Below are positions 1 through 10,692 of a stretch of DNA of 64,000 nucleotides, piece by piece; the first letter of the stretch is position 1, and each line of letters opens with the position of its first letter. The position numbers and the translations under genes are program-made. Source of the stretch: Closterium sp. Naga37s-1 (Eukaryota; Streptophyta; Zygnematophyceae; Desmidiales; Closteriaceae); assembly GCA_947471745.1 (NCBI GenBank), contig CANJKZ010000068.1, forward strand, positions 367,001 through 431,000, in the 5' to 3' direction. A model generated the notes under the pieces. It was not told the DNA's origin. It saw only the letters and a program-made list of their open reading frames with translations, and ran no database searches.

Positions 1-1540
1 GATATAACCCATCACTCATCACTACCCTTACCCCTTCTCTTTCCTCCCCACCCCCCCACACACACTTCAACAGAGTCAGGAGAGGAGGGTGAAGGAGGCA
101 GAGATGCAAGCCAGGCTCGCAGAGATGACATGCTCCTTGGAGAACAGAGATGGCTGCATTTCATGCGGCAGTTGACACGGGCGTTTCATGTGCATGCGAA
201 GTGTACGTCGTGGCAGTTGACACAGGCGTTTCATGCGGCAGTTGACACGGGCGTTTCATGTGCACGTGAAGTGTACGTCTCATGCGGCAGTTGACACAGG
301 CGTTCCATGTGGCAGTGGTTCATCTGCACGTGAACTGTACACTTCATGTTGCTAGGTTACGGTAGTGCCTAGCGTCTTGCAATCGTAGGTACTAGGTTGG
401 CAGGCAGCACATTATGAAGGAGCATGCAAAAAGCGGACACATAGTGTGTCCATGCTGTTTTACCATCATTTTCAGCAACATGGTGTTAAACATCATTCAA
501 GAGACCCAACAAGAAGTGTACCCAGGCTTGGTCAGAAAGATGCACAGTTAAACTGGTCTTCATGTGTATCTTCACCTAATCCCTGCTAATCGCTGCTCGT
601 TTTGTAGCTGACACAGAAAAGTACGGAACAGAGGTTGAGGATCAGGGCTAATTTTATCAGTGTAAATCACCCTGATACCCTGATTATCAGGGTGGTTTTT
701 GGTAGTCACACTGATGGCGTAGGGTAATTTTTTTTGGAACTAGGATTTTCCTGATGTGCCATGGTTACATTTAAAGCCCGAGGTCAGCATGGTAAATTTT
801 CAAGTTATGTGGGGTTGAAACAGTTTGGCGAAAACCTGAAAATCGTATATTTCGAAATGTGTGTGGGGCGTAACTGAATTCAGGAGGTAGGAAAAACAGC
901 CTTCGCCATGAGACTATGCGACAGCTGTCCCCGAGGATATGGGAGGGCCGAACGACCCAGAGTGTGACAGAGCACTGCTCCCGCCCCACTACTGGTGGGG
1001 CACACTGCGCTTCTCTTGGGGTTGAAATGGTGGGCAACGCAAAACTCACACGAGTAAGAGTTCACTGAACAATATTTTCTATAATTACTAATCGACTAAA
1101 ATGTTTGGATAAATTTGAGACTTCACTTCAGATTAACAAAACATTTCAAGTGCTGAATTGGAGCAAAACAACAAATTGTGAATCATAAAAATGACATATC
1201 AAGAAACACATTAGCAATACATTTTCAAACATACACTCTCAAGCTTAGATCCCGCAACTCATAAGGGTCTCGGCCGGCCACATAGCGACATGCCGTGCCT
1301 TTCCCTGCATCAATCTGCACTCCCCTGGCCCACCGCAGCGCAGACCAGCCTTGCCCCACCGCACATGCCCTGACGTGCGCTACCGCCAGCATCCTGCCGC
1401 ACATCCTGCTGGCACTGCCAATCTCCATATTTTTGTCGCGGCCCCTGCCTGCCTTCACCCTGTGCTTGCCATTTTGCCTCCCTCTGACGCTACTCCGCAC
1501 TGACCATGCCGCACGACACACTCCCTTACCCTTGCCCAAT
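1..1540. other. Intergenic host DNA
   Basis: No gene is recognised here. Short open frames exist on both strands, but none shows a known domain. Positions 157-345 hold a short tandem repeat. Positions 600-790 are rich in CTGAT/ATCAG words that recur elsewhere in the window. Positions 1280-1540 are cytosine-rich. The stretch ends at GATCC (1541-1545), the target-site duplication of element A. Confidence 0.6.
157..345. repeat. Degenerate tandem repeat
   Basis: The words CGGCAGTTGACACRGGCG and TTTCATGTGCACGTGAAG recur three to four times in less than 200 bp with small changes. No coding or RNA role is visible. Confidence 0.7.
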
Positions 1541-1545
1541 GATCC

Positions 1546-1676
1546 TGTTAGAATCAGCAGGTAGGAATGATGTACTAGGTAGCATGCATGAATACAAGTA
1601 CCTAACCCTAAAGTGTTGTACCCCTTGTAGGCTAACTCACTATAGCCTAGAAAGAACACAAACATGCAGTTTGACA
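1546..1676 (-). repeat. 3' LTR of element A
   Basis: 131-bp terminal repeat with TG...CA ends. It is preceded on the plus strand by the duplicated target GATCC and matches 15890-16020 with about five mismatches. Confidence 0.93.
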
Positions 1677-1924
1677 CACCCCCATAGGCTAAGTGGGAGA
1701 TAGCAAACACAACAGACGGTCACAAGACCAGTCAAGCAAGAGAACAAGCAAAGCAACGCAAAGCTCAGGATGGATCTCAAGGACACCACACAATCTGAGC
1801 ACAAGCAAGCGGCCACAAGGCCAGTTCACATGCAGAGTTATAATAGCAAGGCAATACACTGATCACAACCTAGCAAGAGTAAACAAGCAGGTATAAATAT
1901 ATATTAGTGTACAACAAGAGCAAG

Positions 1925-3192
1925 TCAAGCAACCAGCAGGTGAGGCAGAGTGGGCACAAGCCCAAAAGCAGTGCAGAAACGGTGATGATCACCAGACCCA
2001 AGTGCCTTGGTGAAAACATCAGCAGTGTTGGCCCGAGCGGCCATGAAAGCAAGGCGCAGCTGACCACGCTGCTGCAGCTCACGCGCAAGGAAGTAGCGAA
2101 GAGCAATGTGCTTCGTTCGGTGCTCCAATCTCTGCTCGCGACACAAGGCAAGCATTGCCTTGTTGTCGACGTACAGAACTGGAGGAGAACGAGGCCGCTC
2201 CCCCAAGTCGGTCAGCAGGTAGGTCAGCCAGCGTAGCTCCTGTGCAGCCATGGCCCCAGCGTAGATCTCAGCCTCACAGCTGGAACCAAGCACAGAAGAA
2301 GAACGAGTGGACCTCCACGAGACAGAACCAGAGCCAAGACTGAAGGTGTAACCCTGTGACGAACGTTGAGTCGTCTGGTCGTCGGCCCAAGAAGCGTCAG
2401 AGTGTCCTGTGAGGACCACCGAACCCCGTCCTCCAAGCACGAGCCCCATGCCCGATGTGCTGCACAAGTAACGCAGTACCCTCTTTGCAGCATCAAAGTG
2501 CACCTTTCGGTGTCTACCGGGTGCCACGTAGCGAGCCAGGAGGCTGAGAGGGTACGCGAGGCCAGGTCGTTTGCACGTCATCATGTACATGAGGCAACCC
2601 ACAAGCTCTGGGTACGGACCACTCCGCTCTACAGACTCGTCCGAAGGTTGAGCTGAGAGCGAGTGGCCGGTAGACAGAGGAGTGGGCTGTGGTGAGGACC
2701 ACGTGAAGCGGGAGCGCTGAAGGACCTGCTGCACCATGTGTGAGTGAGTCAGGGTGATGGTGCGCCGTGCTCTGTCCCGGGTGATCTGCAAGCCAAGATA
2801 GCTCTGCAGCTCACCCAGGCCAGTGCAGGTGTGTCTCTCCTACAGCTCCGCCTTCACTAGGGCCAGTGCCTCAATGTCAGCAGTAGCAAAAACCAAGTCG
2901 TCGACGTACACGAGGATGTAGAACGGCGGCAGAGTAGTGTCGGTACGTAGAAACAGCGACGGGTCACCAGTCGAAGGAGCAAACCCAAGAGCCGCAAGTG
3001 TCGTTCTCAGTGTGTCGTGCCACTCGCGGGCCGCCTGACGCAAGCCGTACACTGGTCGCCATAGGCTCCACTGGGTACCTTCAGGAAACGACCCAGTGAA
3101 ACCCTGTGGATGGCGCAACCAGATGGCCTCGTGAAGGCTACCCTGCAAGAAAGCTGTCGAGAAGTCGAGGGAGTGCAGCTCGTAGTCACGCT
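1925..3192 (-). pseudogene. Element A Pol, C-terminal part (RT end and RNase H)
   Basis: The minus-strand frame carries the end of a copia reverse transcriptase, including the catalytic YVDD box (about 2890-2910), and then an RNase H domain with SDASWADD, SSCEAEIYA and YVDNKA motifs. A TAG stop at 2837-2839 breaks the frame where intact relatives have glutamine. The reading frame joins the fragment beginning at 10693 once element B and one target duplication are removed; the inserted length (7500 bp) is a multiple of three. It is a dead fragment; active copies of the clan would supply this enzyme. Confidence 0.9.
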
Positions 3193-3324
3193 TGTTGGAA
3201 TCACTGAACAGGAATGAATGAACTAGTAATGAAAAGAGTACAAGTACCTAACCCTAGAATTGTGTACCCCCTATAGGCTAACCCACTGTAGCCTAAACTA
3301 ACACAACATATATAATGTTTGACA
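3193..3324 (-). repeat. 3' LTR of element B
   Basis: 132-bp repeat beginning TGTTGG and ending TTTGACA. It appears identical to 10556-10687. Confidence 0.95.
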
Positions 3325-3500
3325 CACCCCCATAGGCAAAGTGGGGGAGAACTAGGGGTCACAAGACCAGTCAAGGCAAAGCAAGGCAAAACAAGCTCAG
3401 GGTGGATCTCAAGGATACCACACAAATTCCGAGCACAAGCAAGTGGTCACAAGACCAGTTCACATGCAGGTTTATATATAGAGATCACAGTACAACTGAC

Positions 3501-6500
3501 TCAAGAAGTAAGCAAGTGAGGTCCAGTAGGCACAAGGCCTAGAAGAGTGCAAAAGCGCTGATGGTCACAAGGCTGAAGCGCCTTGGTGAACACATCAGCA
3601 GTGTTGGCCTCAGAGGCCACGTAACGCAGGCGAAGCTGACCACGCTGCTGCAGCTCTCGAGCGAGGAAGTAACGCAGAGCAATGTGCTTCGTTCTGTGCT
3701 CCAGTCTGTGCTCCTCACACAAGGCAATGGCTGCCTTGTTGTCGACGTACAGCACTGGAGGAGAACGAGGCTGCTCTCCAAGGTCGGTCAGCAAGTAGGT
3801 GAGCCAGCGTAGCTCCTGGGCCGCCATGGCTGTGGCGTAGATCTCAGCCTCACAACTGGAGCTGAGAACAGAAGAAGAGCGAGTAGAACGCCAAGAAACA
3901 GAACCAGAGCCAAGACTGAAGGAGTAACCCTGAGACGACCGCTGAGTAGCCTGGTCGTCTGCCCAAGAAGCGTCTGAGTGCCCAGTGAGAACAACTGGGA
4001 ATCGCCCTCCAAGCACTAGCCCCATGCCCGACGTACTGCACAAGTAGCGCAACACCCTCTTAGCTGCATCCATGTGCTCCTTCCGGTGACGGCCGGGAGC
4101 GACATAGCGTGCAAGAATGCGGAGAGGGTATGCAAGGTCTGGTCGAGTGCAGGTCATCAGGTACATGAGGCAACCCACAAGCTCTGGATACGGGCCACTC
4201 GGCTCTACGGACTCATCCGAAGGCAGAGCTGAGAGCGAGTGACCGGTAGGCAGAGGAGTGGGCTGAGGCGAGGAGTACATGAAGCGGAAGCGCTGAAGGA
4301 CCTGCTGCACCATGTGTGACTGAGTCAAGGTGATGGTGCGGCGTGCTCTGTCCCGGGTGATCCGCAAGCCAAGATAGCTTGTCAGTTCACCCAGGTCTGT
4401 GCACGTGTGTCTCTTCTGCAGCTCCGACTTCACGTGGGCGAGTGCCACAGTGTCAGCAGTAGCAAAGACCAAGTCGTCGACGTACACAAGGACGTAGAAC
4501 GGCGGCAGTGAGGTGTCGGTGCGTAGAAACAGCGACGGGTCAGCAGTAGAAGGCGCGAACCCAAGAGCCGCAAGCGTAGTCCTCAGTGTGTCGTGCCACT
4601 CACGAGGCGCCTGGCGGAGACCGTAGACTGGCCGTCGGAGGCTCCACTGGGTACCAGGAGGGAACGACCCAGTGAAGCCAGGTGGACGGCGCAGCCAGAT
4701 CTCCTCGTGCAGGCTGCCCTGCAGGAAAGCAGTGCTGAAGTCAAGCGAGTGGAGCTCGTAGTCACGCTGAGCGGCGACGTGCAGCAGAACCCGAAGAGTG
4801 GTCATCTTCAGGGTCGGGGAGAAGGTCTGGAAGAAGTCAACTCCCTCGCGCTGACTGAAGCCTCGTGCAACGTAACGCGCCTTGAAGACAGGCGGAGAAC
4901 CCGGCGGCCGCTTCACCCTGAAAATCCACATGCCACTGACGATGTTCGCCCCAGGCGGGGGAACCTCGTCGACGTAGGTGCCTGTGGACTTCCAGGAAGC
5001 CATCTCTGTGTCCATGGCTGACTGCCACTGAGAGGAGTAGGGACCGGCCATCGCCTCTGCGTAAGAGCGTGGGGTCGGGATGTCTGGTGCATCCGGGTCT
5101 CCCTCAGGGGCAACAAGCATGGACACGAGATGGGGCAAAGCGGCAGCAAAGCACTGGAACTCCTCCTGCCTGTCCTCAAGGACGTCAGTGCCAAGAGCAC
5201 ACTCACCCCCGACGGACGGAGGACAGACAGACTCAGACTCAGCAACTAGGCTAGCAGCGTAGTCTAGACGACAGCGAGCAGCAAAGTCGACAAGCTCAGC
5301 AACTAAGGCAGACGCAGCAGCAGACTCAAAGGAAGGGTCAGTGACAACAGTGGCCAGGAGACGCGTGACAGCAGGACTGGTAGCACGAAGAGAGTCTGAC
5401 CCAGGGTCAGGAAGAGCAGGAAGAGAGGAAGCAGGAGGAGACGGCAGTGGGACACGCTGTGGAGCAGTGGACGGACGAAGCGCCATCCGGTGAGTGCCTG
5501 GGACAGCAGGAAGACGCTGACGCTGGACTCGACGGCTAGAGAGAACAGTGCGGACAGGCGACCCAGGACGAGACTCAGGCGACGCAGGACGAGACGCAGG
5601 CTCACGCCGCTCAGTAAGACCTCCAGTCGGACCAGTGTAAGGAGCAGGACCAAGGAGAGAGGAGGCAGACGGTAACGCCGACTGCAGCTGGACAGGCTGA
5701 GGACACTCTAAGGAGGGAGGAGGAAAAGGAGGAGGAAGCTGACCAAGAACCTGCTGAAGGAGCGGAACAAAGTACGGCTGAGACCGAGCAGCGACACCAG
5801 AGCCAGCAGGGACACCCGCACCAGGGTCCGCAGCACCAGCAGCAGCTCCAGCGCCCACGTCCTCAGCACCAGCGGTAGCTCCAACGCCCGGGTCCTCAGC
5901 ACCAGCAGTAGCTCCAACGCCTGGGTCCTCAGCACCAGCAGCAGCTCCAACGCCCGGGTCCTCAGCACCAGCAGCGGCTCCAACGCCCGGGTCCTCAGCA
6001 CCAGCAGCAGCTCCAACGCCCAGGTCCTCAGCACCAGCAGCGGCTCCAACGCCCGGGTCCTCAGCACCAGCAGCAGCTCCAACGCCCGGGTCCTCAGCAC
6101 CAGCAGCAGCTCCAACGCCCGGGTCCTCAGCACCAGCAGCAGCTCCAACAGCAGCGGGGTTCGTAACACGAGGCACGCCACTCCGAAGAGTGCAGCGCCG
6201 CTCGTACCACTCACGGATCCGCTCGCGGGAGGGGAGCTCCCGAACGGGAGAAGAAGTACTAGCACCAGTCCCAGTAGTACGTCCGGCTCGAGCGGTACCT
6301 CTCCGGAGGCTGCAGTACTCTAAGTACCACGCACGTAGCTGCTCCGAGGAGAGGGCTCCTCCAGGTGCAGGACTCCCAGACCTCGTACCTCCAGACGCAG
6401 AACCCCCAGACTCCGGACTCCGCAGCTCAGTACCACGAGGCTCCACACCCCCAAGCTCAGCACCCTCAAGCTCCACACCCCCAGGCTCCACACCCCCAGG

Positions 6501-9500
6501 CTCCACACCCCCAGGCTCCACACCCCCAGGCTCCACACCCCCAGGCTCCACACCCCCAGGCTCAGCACCCCCAGGCTCAGCACCCCCAGCAGGACGAGAG
6601 TCGACAGCTACCTCAACAGGCTCAACCGGGTCTACCTGAGACACACCTGAGGGAGCGGCACCCTGAGGGGGGAGGGGGTCTGCAACTGCAGCACCTGGCG
6701 AGAGGAAGAGAGGCGGGGGGGGGAGCGGGGCAGTGCGGTAGGGGAAGAGGCGGTAGTAGGGGACGGACTCGTCAAAAGTGACGTCCTGGGAGGGCAAGAC
6801 TCGGCGCGAGGTGGCGTGGTAAAACTGCCAACCAGACGCGTCCGGGACAAAGCCGAGGAAGACGCAGGGAACAGCACGGGAGGAGAGCTTGTCCGCAGAC
6901 GAATCGCGGACAAAAGCTCGAGACCCCCAGACCCGGAAACGCGACGCATCGCCAACCTCCCCCGTCCACAGTAGCGTGGGCGAGGTCTCCGGCAAGGAGA
7001 CACGGGGCCAGAGGTTGAGTTGATGCGCAGCGTACCGGACCGCAAACGGCCACAGAAAGTGGGGGGCAGCCGCATGGATCAAGGAGGTACGGGCGACCTC
7101 CATGACCAGGCCAATGCGGCGCTCCGCAACCCCATTCTGCTGTGGAGAAGCCGGAAGCGTGAACGACTGCTCAATGCCGTGCTCAGCACAGTAGGCTGCC
7201 AAGAGGTCGGAGGAGAACTCACCACCTCTGTCAGAGTGCAAGCGCAGGACAGGAAAGTCCGAGTGAAAACGCTCGCTGAGCTGGAGACGGGCTCGGCGGA
7301 TCCAAGGGATCAAGACATCAGGGACCTCACCCTTGGTGCGCAAGGGGAAGACCGAGGTGTAGCGCGAGTAGTCGTCAACAACTATCAGGAAGTACCTCTC
7401 CTGACCCTGACCACGGACGCGGGCTGGGCCCCACACGTCCATGTGGAGTGTCTGCAAGGGAGCAGTCGTCGGGGGGAACGAGGAGGAGTGAGGAGCGGCG
7501 CGCTGCCGTCCCTCGACACAGGGGAGACAGGTAGGAGCAGGCGAGGGTGGGAGGGGAGGAAGGACCCTGGGCAGGCCAGAGACAAGGTACCTGGAGTGCA
7601 TGGCACGAAGCCGCTGCACAGACGGGTGGCCAAGGCGGTGGTGCCAGAGGACAGTCTCGTGTGCTAAAGAGCGACACGAGCAGGGGGCGGACAGCTGACC
7701 TGACGCGGACACGGACGCAGTCGCAGCAACCTGAGGGGACTCAGTAGTCAGTGTGTACAGGTCCGACCCCGGCTGCCGAGTGAAGGTAGCCAAGTGACGG
7801 CCCGTACGAGCACACGTGCAGTGTGTCACGCGCTTGTAGGCAGGGGTGAACTGGTGAACACCCCCGTCCTGGAGTGCACAGCCTGCCACCAAGTTCGTAG
7901 AGAACGAGGGGAGGTGGAGACCTGACAGTGTGCCCGACGGGACCGCAGGGCAGGGAAGGACAGTGGAAGAGGTCGCAATGACCGGACCCCCAGAGGGGTC
8001 AGCAAGGGAGACAGCAACTGGTCGAGCAAGCGGCTCAAGGGCAGTGCGGTCACGAAAGAAGCAGCGAGAAACACCTGAGTCCAGTGTGAAGGTGTGCAGT
8101 GCGGCAGTCGACGCAGTACCAAGGGGGGGAGACACACGAGCACCTAGAGCAGCAGCCTCACCAGCACCTGGGGTAGCCGACACGTGAGTACCTGGAGCGG
8201 CAGACGCACTGGCCCTAATGCCCGGGTCGGGCGGCACACACAAGTACTCAGCACCCTCTCCACTAGTAGACATCACATACATGGCAGATAGAATAGCATC
8301 AAAGTCTAGAGCATAGATATCAATCCCCTTCTTCAGGAGATCAAGCCAGCGGGGCAGCTCAGTGGCCTGAGGGAACTGAACACGCCAAGCGTCGTCGAGA
8401 CGAGAGAAGCAGCGCTGTGTGGCGTGCGGTCGTCCACACTGCTGACCAGTGCGGTCACCAGTGCGAATGACGTACGTGCAGCTAAGACCACCCCCACCCC
8501 CGTGCTGAGAGTACCACTCACGGACCTCCTGGGGCGAGAGAGTGTGCTGCTGGCCCTGGCCACCGCCAGCGCCTCCACGGCCACCACCACCGCTGCCACC
8601 TCCTCGACCACCCCAACCCCTGCCGCCGCCTCGTCCACCGCCACCCCAACCGCCGCCTCCACTCCTGCCACCTCCCCCGCCGCTGCCGCCACCACCCCCA
8701 CCGCTACCACTCGCCCCTCCAGCCGAGCCACCACCCCCACTGCCTCCACCGCCCCCACCGCCGCCTCCCCCGCCGTCACCGCCACTACCCTTGCCCCCTT
8801 TGCCCTTGCCGCTGCGGCGTCCGCTCGAGGCAGACGCAGTGCCGACCTTCTCAGTACCAAGAAGGTCGACAGCAGCAGCAGAGGCGACAGAGGGAAGAAG
8901 GGGGGAAGGAGAACACCCCTCAAAGAACGGGGTACGGGGGTCGCCACGAGAGGCACCTACAGCGACTATGCTAGCCTCAGCTGCAAGTAGCTCCTTCTCG
9001 AGGAGGGCAATGGTGAGCTCAGTGGGGCAACGAGCTAGGAAGTGGTCCCTGACAGCACGCAGTGTGTCAGGGAGGCGGGTGACTAGGTGATAGAGAGTGA
9101 GCCAGAGTGGAGGGGGGTGCGTGGCAAGGAACTCAGCAGGCATGGCGGCACGGAAGCGGGCCTCACTAGTACGGAGGTGCGTGATGAGGTCAGCGACTGT
9201 GTGAAAGGAGGCCAGGTCGGGAAACAGGTAGGGGAGGGAGAGACGGCCTAGTGCGGCAGAGGCAGGTGAGGAGTAGCGAGCAACTACAGCTGTGTACAGT
9301 GCCGGTGCAGTCTTGTGCTGACCAAAGTGCTCGCGTTCGTCTATCGGCAGGGAGTTGCGAATGGCGAAGCGAGCGTGGGCATCACGAGTCTGCCACTGTG
9401 AGCGAGCAGTGCTGTCAGCAGTAGCAGCAGGGGCAGTGACAAGGCCTAGGGCGTGATCGTACAGTGAGATGTCATCCTTGGCTGTGAGCTGTAGGTAGAG

Positions 9501-9578
9501 GTGCAGGTCATCGAGCCAGGTGTCAAACTTCACAGGGCGGCCCTCAGCATCGAACACGAGAACCTGTGGGCTAGCCAT
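3501..9578 (-). CDS. Copia Gag-Pol polyprotein, element B (2025 aa)
   Basis: Single frame in copia order. The Gag domain is about residues 1-230, followed by a glycine-rich tract (about 254-343) and a C/H cluster CX13CX3HX4C (about 367-389). The protease active site DSG is near 500. Integrase has an HHCC zinc domain (about 648-685) and a D,D,E core (about 713, 785, 820; HSDRGGEF and NGVAERR). Two repeat-rich linkers follow (998-1037 and 1142-1254). Reverse transcriptase carries YVDD near 1699, and RNase H carries SDASW near 1869. The start ATG at 9578 gives MASPQVLVFDAEG, and D and G have a matching Gag start. The product would be cut by its own protease into the proteins that copy and insert the element. 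No stop or frameshift is seen. Confidence 0.96.
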   Translation of the reverse strand: MASPQVLVFDAEGRPVKFDTWLDDLHLYLQLTAKDDISLYDHALGLVTAPAATADSTARSQWQTRDAHARFAIRNSLPIDEREHFGQHKTAPALYTAVVARYSSPASAALGRLSLPYLFPDLASFHTVADLITHLRTSEARFRAAMPAEFLATHPPPLWLTLYHLVTRLPDTLRAVRDHFLARCPTELTIALLEKELLAAEASIVAVGASRGDPRTPFFEGCSPSPLLPSVASAAAVDLLGTEKVGTASASSGRRSGKGKGGKGSGGDGGGGGGGGGGGSGGGGSAGGASGSGGGGGGSGGGGGRSGGGGWGGGGRGGGRGWGGRGGGSGGGGRGGAGGGQGQQHTLSPQEVREWYSQHGGGGGLSCTYVIRTGDRTGQQCGRPHATQRCFSRLDDAWRVQFPQATELPRWLDLLKKGIDIYALDFDAILSAMYVMSTSGEGAEYLCVPPDPGIRASASAAPGTHVSATPGAGEAAALGARVSPPLGTASTAALHTFTLDSGVSRCFFRDRTALEPLARPVAVSLADPSGGPVIATSSTVLPCPAVPSGTLSGLHLPSFSTNLVAGCALQDGGVHQFTPAYKRVTHCTCARTGRHLATFTRQPGSDLYTLTTESPQVAATASVSASGQLSAPCSCRSLAHETVLWHHRLGHPSVQRLRAMHSRYLVSGLPRVLPPLPPSPAPTCLPCVEGRQRAAPHSSSFPPTTAPLQTLHMDVWGPARVRGQGQERYFLIVVDDYSRYTSVFPLRTKGEVPDVLIPWIRRARLQLSERFHSDFPVLRLHSDRGGEFSSDLLAAYCAEHGIEQSFTLPASPQQNGVAERRIGLVMEVARTSLIHAAAPHFLWPFAVRYAAHQLNLWPRVSLPETSPTLLWTGEVGDASRFRVWGSRAFVRDSSADKLSSRAVPCVFLGFVPDASGWQFYHATSRRVLPSQDVTFDESVPYYRLFPYRTAPLPPPPLFLSPGAAVADPLPPQGAAPSGVSQVDPVEPVEVAVDSRPAGGAEPGGAEPGGVEPGGVEPGGVEPGGVEPGGVEPGGVELEGAELGGVEPRGTELRSPESGGSASGGTRSGSPAPGGALSSEQLRAWYLEYCSLRRGTARAGRTTGTGASTSSPVRELPSRERIREWYERRCTLRSGVPRVTNPAAVGAAAGAEDPGVGAAAGAEDPGVGAAAGAEDPGVGAAAGAEDLGVGAAAGAEDPGVGAAAGAEDPGVGAAAGAEDPGVGATAGAEDPGVGATAGAEDVGAGAAAGAADPGAGVPAGSGVAARSQPYFVPLLQQVLGQLPPPFPPPSLECPQPVQLQSALPSASSLLGPAPYTGPTGGLTERREPASRPASPESRPGSPVRTVLSSRRVQRQRLPAVPGTHRMALRPSTAPQRVPLPSPPASSLPALPDPGSDSLRATSPAVTRLLATVVTDPSFESAAASALVAELVDFAARCRLDYAASLVAESESVCPPSVGGECALGTDVLEDRQEEFQCFAAALPHLVSMLVAPEGDPDAPDIPTPRSYAEAMAGPYSSQWQSAMDTEMASWKSTGTYVDEVPPPGANIVSGMWIFRVKRPPGSPPVFKARYVARGFSQREGVDFFQTFSPTLKMTTLRVLLHVAAQRDYELHSLDFSTAFLQGSLHEEIWLRRPPGFTGSFPPGTQWSLRRPVYGLRQAPREWHDTLRTTLAALGFAPSTADPSLFLRTDTSLPPFYVLVYVDDLVFATADTVALAHVKSELQKRHTCTDLGELTSYLGLRITRDRARRTITLTQSHMVQQVLQRFRFMYSSPQPTPLPTGHSLSALPSDESVEPSGPYPELVGCLMYLMTCTRPDLAYPLRILARYVAPGRHRKEHMDAAKRVLRYLCSTSGMGLVLGGRFPVVLTGHSDASWADDQATQRSSQGYSFSLGSGSVSWRSTRSSSVLSSSCEAEIYATAMAAQELRWLTYLLTDLGEQPRSPPVLYVDNKAAIALCEEHRLEHRTKHIALRYFLARELQQRGQLRLRYVASEANTADVFTKALQPCDHQRFCTLLGLVPTGPHLLTS
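5815..6150 (-). repeat. 33-bp coding minisatellite (PGVGAAAGAED units)
   Basis: About nine to ten near-identical 33-bp units inside the element B frame encode an 11-residue Gly/Ala/acidic repeat between integrase and reverse transcriptase. The unit is a multiple of three, so copy-number changes keep the frame. Confidence 0.9.
6468..6590 (-). repeat. 15-bp coding minisatellite (GGVEP units)
   Basis: About eight units of 15 bp encode repeats of Gly-Gly-Val/Ala-Glu-Pro in the linker after integrase. Related 15-bp units occur at the same place in elements C and D. Confidence 0.9.
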
Positions 9579-9839
9579 AGGAACAGTAGAAATAGCAGCA
9601 GTAGCGGTAGGAGAAGCAGGTAGGACGAACCAGGTAGGGCAGGGCGGCGCGGCTCGGTTCAGGTCGGGTCGCGGCTCGGCTGGGTGGCGCGGCTCGGCTC
9701 GGGGCGCGCGGCTCGGCTCAGGTCACGGCGGGGACGGGCCGCCCGCTCTCCCTCTTGTGCTGCGGCGGGAACGGGCCGCCCGGGGCCTCTGGGTGGTGGG
9801 CACGGGTCGGCGAGGTAGGCACGGGGCCGGTTGGGGCCC

Positions 9840-10450
9840 TAGAGGGGCGAGCGCGGGGCCGATCGGGGCCTGAGCGGGGCTAGCGCGGGGCCAAACGGGG
9901 CCTTGACGGGGCTAGCAAGGGGCCGACGGGGCCTGAACGGGGCTAGCGCGGGGCCGACGGGGCCTGAAACGGGGCCGAAGGGGCCTGAAACGGGGCTAGC
10001 GCGGGCCCGATCGGGGCCTGAATGGGGCTAGCGCGGGGCCGACGGGGCCTGAGAGGGGCTAGCGCGGGGCCTACGGGGCCTGAGACGGGGCTAGCGCGGG
10101 CCGACGGGGCCTGAAACGGGGCTAGCGCGGGCCGACGGGGCCTGAGAGGGGCTAGCGCGGGGCCGACGGGGCCTGAAACGGGGCCTGAAACGGGGCTAGC
10201 GCGGGCCGACGGGGCCTGAGAGGGGCTAGCGCGGGGCCGACGGGGCCTGAAAAGGGGCCGACGGGGCCTGAAACGGGGCTAGCGCGGGTCGACGGGGCCT
10301 GAGAGGGGCTAGCGTGGGGCCGACGGGGCCTGAAACGGGGCCGACGGGGCCTAAACGGGGCTAGCGCGGGGCCTGAACGGGGCCTTAAAGGGGCCGACGG
10401 GGCCTGAACGGGGCTAGCGCGGGGCCGTCAAGAGGGGCCTCTAGGGGCGT
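9840..10450 (-). repeat. GC-rich tandem repeats in element B leader
   Basis: Between the gag start and the 5' LTR, variants of GGGGCTAGCGCGGG and CGACGGGGCCTGA alternate more than ten times with units of roughly 30-50 bp. The whole 9579-10555 leader is non-coding. Other clan members have leaders of similar composition but different repeat sequence. Confidence 0.85.
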
Positions 10451-10555
10451 GACACGCCGAGGCGCCCTAGGGCACGGGTAGGTAGGTAGGTAGGTAGTTA
10501 CGTAGTGGTGGGCCCTTAGAAAATTTCGGTCCTAGGAAGGACCTGCTCTATACCA

Positions 10556-10687
10556 TGTTGGAATCACTGAACAGGAATGAATGAACTAGTAATGAAAAGA
10601 GTACAAGTACCTAACCCTAGAATTGTGTACCCCCTATAGGCTAACCCACTGTAGCCTAAACTAACACAACATATATAATGTTTGACA
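10556..10687 (-). repeat. 5' LTR of element B
   Basis: 132-bp repeat matching 3193-3324. On the minus strand it is followed by the tRNA primer site at 10545-10555. Confidence 0.95.
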
Positions 10688-10692
10688 ACGCT

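Larger units (their letters stand above)
3193..10687 (-). mobile_element. Ty1/copia LTR retrotransposon B (intact, young)
   Basis: The 132-bp LTRs at 3193-3324 and 10556-10687 look identical base for base. ACGCT is duplicated on both sides (3188-3192, 10688-10692). A primer site for initiator tRNA-Met (10545-10555, with one base missing from the usual sequence) adjoins the 5' LTR, and a purine tract adjoins the 3' LTR. It holds one unbroken 2025-codon gag-pol frame. Identical LTRs and an intact frame suggest a very recent insertion that may still be mobile. It interrupts the reverse transcriptase of element A just after the VLLHVATQR segment. Confidence 0.96.

Noticed and set aside
1225..1710. 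161-codon minus-strand frame next to the element A LTR
   Set aside because: It runs across the LTR and a cytosine-rich tract, has no recognisable domain, and its C-rich composition explains the lack of stops.
8542..9090. Plus-strand proline-rich frames opposite the element B gag
   Set aside because: They are the antisense of the glycine-rich Gag tract and have no independent support.
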